Source: Candidatus Dormiibacter inghamiae (GTDB taxonomy: Bacteria; Chloroflexota; Dormibacteria; Dormibacterales; Dormibacteraceae). From it: a stretch of 35,428 nucleotides of DNA. Of the stretch, positions 31,853 to 35,428 are shown piece by piece. The translations under genes and the position numbers were made by a program. The DNA is taken from NCBI GenBank assembly GCA_016464825.1, contig JAEKNQ010000046.1, positions 1 through 35,428 on the forward strand, read 5' to 3'. Each line of letters opens with the position of its first letter. The first letter of the stretch is position 1. The notes beneath the pieces were generated by a model that had not been told where the DNA came from, ran no database searches, and worked only from the letters and a program-made list of their open reading frames with translations.

Positions 31853-32242
31853 TCAGAAACCCCGGGAATACTCCTCGGCATCAACTGATCCGTCCCATTC
31901 CGTGCCGCCGAGCGAGGCGGCGACGTGTTGGAACGTTGAATCTGGCGCCGCCCCGTGCCAGTGCCGTTCACCAGGGGAGGCCCAGACAACGTCACCAGGG
32001 CGCAGGGTGGCATGCGCGCCGTCGTCGTTGGCCACCCTACCCTCACCCGCTGTCACCATCAATAATTGGCCATTCGCGTGGCTATGCCAGTGCGTTCTGC
32101 CGCCAGGCTCGAAGAACACTGAAATAATGCGAGCGGCGCCCCCCTCACTCTCGAGCATCATCTGCTGCCATGCCGCGCCGGTGAAGGTGTCCGTCTTGCG
32201 CGAAGCTGGCCGGTCGTGTTCACATCCATCAGTCACTCGCAT
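31853..32242 (-). CDS. Small cupin, hydroxynitrile-lyase-like
   Basis: A 129-residue single-domain cupin. Metal ligands are visible: His53 and His55 (THWHSHANGQ), Gln59 and His94 or His96 (GERHWHGAAP). The order WH.H..GQ..IVT.G.G and PGE.HWHGAAP strongly recalls the bacterial cupin hydroxynitrile lyases (Granulicella-type), which carry Mn or another divalent metal bound by two His, Gln and His. A cyanohydrin-forming role in this island is unproven; such cupins also occur as lactone or aldehyde-handling proteins. It heads a sub-block (cupin-epimerase-lactonase-ligase-VOC). There is no convincing Shine-Dalgarno before the ATG. Confidence 0.85.
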   Translation of the reverse strand: MRVTDGCEHDRPASRKTDTFTGAAWQQMMLESEGGAARIISVFFEPGGRTHWHSHANGQLLMVTAGEGRVANDDGAHATLRPGDVVWASPGERHWHGAAPDSTFQHVAASLGGTEWDGSVDAEEYSRGF

Positions 32243-32369
32243 GCGCGAGAGTCTACATGCCCGGCAAGCTCAATCGCCTTCAGGCGCTGAACGGCGCCCC
32301 CCGTAAAGCTGGCGAAGCCGACCCTGGCAATCGAGCACGGCCGCAGCCATGCCATACGCGAGCTGTCGG

Positions 32370-32397
32370 TCCGAACTTTTGACATATCCGTTCCGAA
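32370..32397 (-). promoter_or_regulatory. Possible operator: two TTCGGA boxes 22 bases apart
   Basis: In the 228-base gap between the cupin gene and the CoA-transferase gene, TTCGGA occurs twice on the minus strand (at 32397-32392 and 32375-32370), spaced by 22 bases, about two helical turns. The region between is AT-richer than its surroundings. It could be a regulator site for the cupin block. No clear -10/-35 pair is seen, and the repeat is short. Confidence 0.25.
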
Positions 32398-32470
32398 AGT
32401 GACGTTTTTCTGGATTGAGGCTAAGGGCGTTCAGCTGCGGGGCTGGCAGAGCAACTCGGAGTGCGGGTGC

Positions 32471-33649
32471 TCAGACCGCCGCATCTCGCTCCAGCTCCGC
32501 AATCGCGTCGCGGCCCAGTCCCAGCTCGGTGAGTATCGCCCTGGTCTGGTCGCCAAGCCCCGGCACAGGCTTCATAGCCACGTCCGCGCCTTCCATGATC
32601 ACCGGCGGCAGTAGGCTCCGTAGTGTGCCGACGGGTGATCCGACCTCACGCCAGCGCCCCCGCGACTCCAGCTGAGGGTGCTGAAGGAACTCCCGCACGT
32701 CGTTTAGCCTTGCAGTGGCGATCTGAGCCGTCTCTAGCCGGTCCATGATTGCGCTCGCGGTCATCTGACGGAAGGAAGCGACGATTGCGGCGTCGAGGTC
32801 GTCTCGGTTGGCCACTCGCGCATGGTTGGATGCGAAGCGCGCATCGTTTGCCAGCTCGCTCCGGTCCAAGACAGACTCGCAGAAGTGCCTCCACTCCCTT
32901 TCGTTCTGAATGCCTATGAAAACGGTCTTCTCGTCAGCCGTCGGGAAGGGGCCGTAGGGGGCAATTGTGGCGTGGTTGGCACCCGTCCGAGGCGGTTGCC
33001 TACCGCTGTAGGCGGTGAAGTAGGCGGGATAGCCCATCCATTCGGCCAGGGCGTCGAACATGGAAACCTTCAGGCTTGCGCCCCGGCCCGTCCGCTCCCG
33101 CTGATACAGAGCTGTCAGGATGCCGGTGTAGGCGTACATGCCAGCGGCGATGTCGGCAATTGAGATGCCGACTTTGGACGGTACCTCGGAGGTGCCAGTA
33201 ATTGAGACCAGGCCGGTTTCGCACTGTACGAGAAGGTCGTAGGCCTTTCTGTTTCGGTATGGGCCTTCATCGCCGTAACCAGATATCGCGCATGCGACGA
33301 GCCTCGGGTGCTTCGCCAGAAGTTGCTCGGCCCCGAGCCCCAAACGCTCAGCGGCGCCCGGGGCGAGGTTCTGGACAAACACATCGGCCCGGGCGATCAG
33401 CTGTTTCAGGATCGCAAGCGAGGCCTGGTGCTTCAGGTCGAGGGTGATCGACTCCTTGGAGCGATTCGTCCAGACGAAGTGGCTGGCCAGGCCCATGACG
33501 GTGGTGTCGTAGCCGCGGGCGAAGTCCCCGGATCGCGGCCGCTCGACCTTGATCACACGCGCTCCCAGGTCCGCCAGTTGCCGGGTGGCGAACGGGGCCG
33601 CGATGGCCTGCTCCAGGGACACAACGGTGAGGCCGTCGAGGGGGAACAT
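32471..33649 (-). CDS. CaiB/BaiF family CoA-transferase (D)
   Basis: A 392-residue family III CoA-transferase. DGLTVVSLEQAIAAPFATRQ then LADLGARVIKVERPRSGDFA (5-44), NRSKESITLDL (62-72), VQNLAPGAAERLGLG (92-106) and catalytic Asp166 in GISIADIAAGMYAYTGIL are clear. The combination EQAIAAPFATRQLADLGARV and ISIADIAAGMYA resembles the mesaconyl/itaconyl/succinyl-CoA transferase subgroup. It shares its start with the stop of the decayed acyl-CoA dehydrogenase (TGATG), and a MaoC hydratase lies just beyond. The MaoC-dehydrogenase-CoA-transferase trio is a common catabolic set. A C5 dicarboxylate such as mesaconate or itaconate is a possible acceptor, by analogy only. Confidence 0.92.
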   Translation of the reverse strand: MFPLDGLTVVSLEQAIAAPFATRQLADLGARVIKVERPRSGDFARGYDTTVMGLASHFVWTNRSKESITLDLKHQASLAILKQLIARADVFVQNLAPGAAERLGLGAEQLLAKHPRLVACAISGYGDEGPYRNRKAYDLLVQCETGLVSITGTSEVPSKVGISIADIAAGMYAYTGILTALYQRERTGRGASLKVSMFDALAEWMGYPAYFTAYSGRQPPRTGANHATIAPYGPFPTADEKTVFIGIQNEREWRHFCESVLDRSELANDARFASNHARVANRDDLDAAIVASFRQMTASAIMDRLETAQIATARLNDVREFLQHPQLESRGRWREVGSPVGTLRSLLPPVIMEGADVAMKPVPGLGDQTRAILTELGLGRDAIAELERDAAV

Positions 33650-34306
33650 CAGTATGAACGGGGCAGGCGCGTGACGTGCTCTCCGATGCCGGCCGCGATG
33701 GGGTTCCTCGATAGCAGCGCCACCGAGAAGAGCCTCGTCTCCCGGACCTTGCGCTCCATCTGATAGGCGGACTCGAAACTATATTCGCCGTGTGTCTGCA
33801 TGGCCAGATTGGCGCTCAACCGCGAGCAGCAACGCTATGTTGGCCTGTGCGCGCAGGGTTGCCGGCGGTCGAACAGATCGGCCGCCGCCGTCCGCATCAG
33901 CCGCGCCGCTCCACGCCAACGTGCGTCCGATGGTGGGGAACTTGATGCCCTAGTTCTACCCAATTGGTCGCCCAAAGACCTCGCGCTCCTGTGGCCGACC
34001 CACGGCCGGCTACACGAAGCAGGTCCATCCCGCATGCACTCGGAGGCGATCAGAATGCGCTCCGCGTTCATGCTGTCCAGGACTTACCGAAGCGCTTGCC
34101 TTCCTCGCCAACGAGACCGCTCGCCGGGATTTTGAGTTCTAGGAACCGCAGCTCATGGGTCCAGTTGTTGATCCTCATTTGGATCGGTATTACTGTGAGG
34201 GCCGCCTCCAATGGGTTTCGAGGTAAGCTCGTTCTTTCTCCAGCGGCGCCCAGTAATCCTCGGGAAAACTGCGGAAAAGGTCGCGCGCGGCCCGGCTCGT
34301 TCTCAT
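33649..34306 (-). pseudogene. Decayed acyl-CoA dehydrogenase
   Basis: The region between the MaoC and CoA-transferase genes holds ordered fragments of an acyl-CoA dehydrogenase in different frames on the minus strand. Near the start: ATG at 34306, then FRSFPEDYWAPLEKERAYLE. After a jump: NNWTHELRFLELKIPASGLV then GEEGKRFG, and MNAERILIASECM (around 34070). Next, REVFGRPIG and GIKFP around 33970-33940. Finally an intact C-terminus ANLAMQTHGEYSFESAYQME, then RKVRETRLFSVALL and EHVTRLPRSY, ending in TGA at 33649-33651. About 150-200 residues of the middle, including the FAD motif, are missing, and there are several frameshifts and stops. The intact relative at 13149-14315 has the same C-terminal style. 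The enzyme is dead unless the assembly is wrong. Confidence 0.82.
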
Positions 34307-34315
34307 GTTTCTTTC

Positions 34316-34816
34316 TCACTGAGGTGCTAGACGTGGGATCGTCGGCGCACGACCTTGCTTGTAGACCATTAGCGCGCGCTTGAAGGTAATCACGATCGTC
34401 CGGTCCTGGTTGAAGCCGGTGGTCCTGACTGTGACGATGCCAACGTTGTCACGCGTCTTTGAGTCCCGTTTGTCCAACACCTCCGACTGGGAATAGACGG
34501 TGTCTCCCTCGAAGACTGGGTTGGGCAGCTTCACCTCGTCCCATCCCAGGTTCGCCATCACGTTCTGGGATATGTCCGTAACGCTCTGCCCCGTGGCCAA
34601 GGCCAAGGTGAAGGTGGAGTCGACTAAGGGCTTGCGAAACTCCGTCTGAGCGGCGTAGTGGTGATCGAAATGGATGGGAGCCGTATTCTGCGTCAGCAAG
34701 GTAAACCAGATGTTGTCAGTAGTCGTGACCGTTCGTCCCAACGGGTGAGGATAGATGTCTCCTACCTGGAAGTCCTCGAAGAAGCGCCCCCGCCAGCCCT
34801 CTTTAACAGCCATCAT
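34316..34816 (-). CDS. MaoC-family enoyl-CoA hydratase (mesaconyl-CoA hydratase-like)
   Basis: A 166-residue single hot-dog-fold hydratase. The hydratase-2 active-site region reads TQNTAPIHFDHHYAAQTEF (residues 42-60), with His49 and Asp51 at the usual H-x-D positions. The (T/D)xN-A-x-x-HFDxxYA style and PLVDSTFTLALATG resemble mesaconyl-CoA and related hydratases rather than the FabZ/PhaJ type. It hydrates an enoyl-CoA to a 3-hydroxyacyl-CoA (or the reverse). AAGGAG lies five bases before the first of two ATGs. It is the first gene of the island and is preceded by a potentially structured leader (34851-34965). Confidence 0.92.
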   Translation of the reverse strand: MMAVKEGWRGRFFEDFQVGDIYPHPLGRTVTTTDNIWFTLLTQNTAPIHFDHHYAAQTEFRKPLVDSTFTLALATGQSVTDISQNVMANLGWDEVKLPNPVFEGDTVYSQSEVLDKRDSKTRDNVGIVTVRTTGFNQDRTIVITFKRALMVYKQGRAPTIPRLAPQ

Positions 34817-34850
34817 GCGCTCTCCTTAGTTCGGGGTGGCTCCAAGCTGC

Positions 34851-34965
34851 ACAGGGAGGCAGCTGTTCGGTCGGCCGTGGTCGCCCGGGCACGGCAGCCG
34901 GCTCCTACCGTATCTGTTATGGATGGTAGCAGGTCCGCAGGGCCGTGAAATGGGTGCCTCCCTGT
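34851..34965 (-). ncRNA. Candidate structured leader RNA upstream of the MaoC gene
   Basis: ACAGGGAGGCA (34851-34861) is perfectly complementary to TGCCTCCCTGT (34955-34965). The 93 bases between can form two further hairpins: GCCGTG/CACGGC (34874-34879 with 34890-34895, ten-base loop) and CTACC/GGTAG (34905-34909 with 34925-34929), extended by two pairs past a mismatch. On the minus-strand transcript this makes a closed three-way-junction-like fold. It ends about 25 bases before the Shine-Dalgarno of the MaoC gene, so it could be a riboswitch-like or attenuator leader. It matches no RNA family I know, and an inverted repeat of 11 at this spacing could also arise by chance. A short mobile repeat is another possibility. 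Confidence 0.3.
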
Positions 34966-35285
34966 CCTGCAATTAGTCTGTGATGATCCATAGACGTGGT
35001 GGGCGTGCGGAGGTCATCAGCATCTTTGGTCGGGCGCAGGGCCTTCTCCGGATACCCGTCATCCGCCGGAAGCGCGACACTGGGCCGTCTGCGCTCACCA
35101 GAAATTGTCCGCCCTATAGCCTCTTACTACAGCCATTACTACAGCCAAACTGGCAGGACATGGCTGTAGTAGGCGGTACGGGATGGGCGAAGGAGTGGAC
35201 TTCCCAATACGGAATGGGACTAAAGAGGAGGCAAGAGACGCCCCTTGGCCCGACTCTTAATCCCAAGGTTCAGGGTGCAAGTCCC
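34966..35285. other. Non-coding spacer with tandem repeat and hairpin next to the right IS
   Basis: No gene is supported here. An open frame from 34980 to 35333 on the plus strand has no domain, no Shine-Dalgarno and runs into the IS end. The notable content is a perfect tandem 12-mer TTACTACAGCCA (35125-35136 and 35137-35148), followed by its inverted copy TGGCTGTAGTA at 35162-35172. This gives an 11-pair stem with a 13-base loop. No run of T follows on either strand, so it is not a typical terminator. Confidence 0.5.
35125..35172. repeat. Tandem 12-mer plus inverted copy (hairpin)
   Basis: TTACTACAGCCA occurs twice head to tail (35125-35148) and TGGCTGTAGTA follows 13 bases later. Either upstream copy can pair with the downstream arm, giving two mutually exclusive hairpins. 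It lies about 115 bases before the right IS end. It may be a remnant of a recombination or attachment site, or a protein binding site. Confidence 0.7.
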
Positions 35286-35428
35286 TTAACCACGCTGGGT
35301 TCGATGGAGGCTTCATTCTTTGGGAGGATGTAGCCCATGCCAGCATCGAACCAGCAGACGTCGAAGCAGGGATCGGGACACCGGCACCCGCCTGAGCTCC
35401 GGGAGCGGGCAGTGAGGATGGTTGAAGA
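35286..35428 (+). mobile_element. IS3-family insertion sequence, left-hand end (partial)
   Basis: The left inverted repeat is placed at 35286-35313 (begins TTAACCACGCTGGGTTCGAT). It aligns with the right repeat of the left-hand IS at 21 of 28 positions. The OrfA start follows about 24 bases after the repeat, the usual layout for this family. The element is cut by the window edge and has the same orientation as the IS at 1-221. Confidence 0.72.
35337..35428 (+). CDS. IS3-family transposase OrfA, N-terminal fragment
   Basis: Thirty complete codons from ATG at 35337 are visible. PPELRERAVRMVEE is the standard start of the helix-turn-helix OrfA protein of IS3 elements (usually P.E.RERAVRMV), which binds the inverted repeats and is joined to OrfB by a programmed frameshift. 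Both the frameshift site and OrfB are outside the window. GGGAGGA lies about ten bases upstream of the ATG. It was found by reading the edge sequence directly, because the gene is cut by the end. Confidence 0.82.
   Translation, partial: MPASNQQTSKQGSGHRHPPELRERAVRMVE

Noticed and set aside
35225..35300. tRNA-like or group II intron-like stretch (CAGGGTGCAAGTCCCTT)
   Set aside because: A T-arm-like hairpin can be drawn, but no acceptor, D or anticodon arm pairs with it and no intron domain V is seen. Part of it is the IS end.
34980..35333. 117-codon plus-strand open frame before the right IS
   Set aside because: No domain, no Shine-Dalgarno, low-complexity composition, and it runs across the inverted repeat of the IS.
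1..35428. CRISPR array, rRNA or tRNA genes
   Set aside because: No regularly spaced repeats and no recognisable RNA gene sequences were seen on either strand.

Overview
GC-rich bacterial DNA, most likely from an actinobacterium. That is an inference from the F420-type (LLM-class) oxidoreductase, the fused Liv permease-ATPase, the GTG/TTG starts and the style of the IS3-family inverted repeats; no rRNA or tRNA gene is present to confirm it. Almost every gene between 963 and 34816 lies on the minus strand, so transcription runs from right to left. The block is bounded by two partial IS3-family insertion sequences in the same (plus) orientation: the end of one at 1-221 and the start of another at 35286-35428.

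Upper block, right to left: a MaoC-type hydratase (34816), a decayed acyl-CoA dehydrogenase, a CaiB/BaiF CoA-transferase, a hydroxynitrile-lyase-like cupin, an NAD-dependent epimerase/reductase, a lactonase-like metallo-hydrolase, an acyl-CoA ligase and a VOC-fold protein (27916). A 209-base gap with a palindrome and a TATACT box follows. It probably starts the main operon.

Main operon, 27706 to 5560: 19 genes joined by short overlaps (many ATGA-type) or tiny gaps. They are MmgE/PrpD, Zn-ribbon/OB protein, SCP-x-like thiolase, CoA-transferase, class IV aminotransferase, HyuA and HyuB (ATP-dependent hydantoinase/oxoprolinase type), class III aminotransferase, two adjacent CoA-transferases, Zn-dependent dehydrogenase, acyl-CoA dehydrogenase, MFS transporter, GntR regulator, a Liv-type ABC importer (binding lipoprotein, LivH, LivM-LivG fusion, LivF) and an LLM-class flavin oxidoreductase. 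A decayed CoA-transferase on the plus strand (about 5105-5575) separates this from a four-gene block: two tandem MmgE/PrpD proteins, a RutB-like amidohydrolase and an SDR protein lacking the catalytic Lys. Next to the left IS is a decayed phenylacetate-CoA-ligase-like gene that the IS truncates.

Together the genes look like a complete uptake-and-catabolism island. A small, probably nitrogen-containing substrate would be imported by the Liv system, opened by HyuAB (and/or the RutB-like amidase), deaminated by aminotransferases, activated by CoA-transferases or the ligase, and shortened by acyl-CoA dehydrogenase, MaoC hydratase, dehydrogenase and thiolase. The HyuAB plus class III aminotransferase plus CoA/beta-oxidation order resembles the logic of lactam (caprolactam) degradation, but the true substrate cannot be read from sequence. 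Three decaying genes of the same enzyme families show the island has been rearranged.
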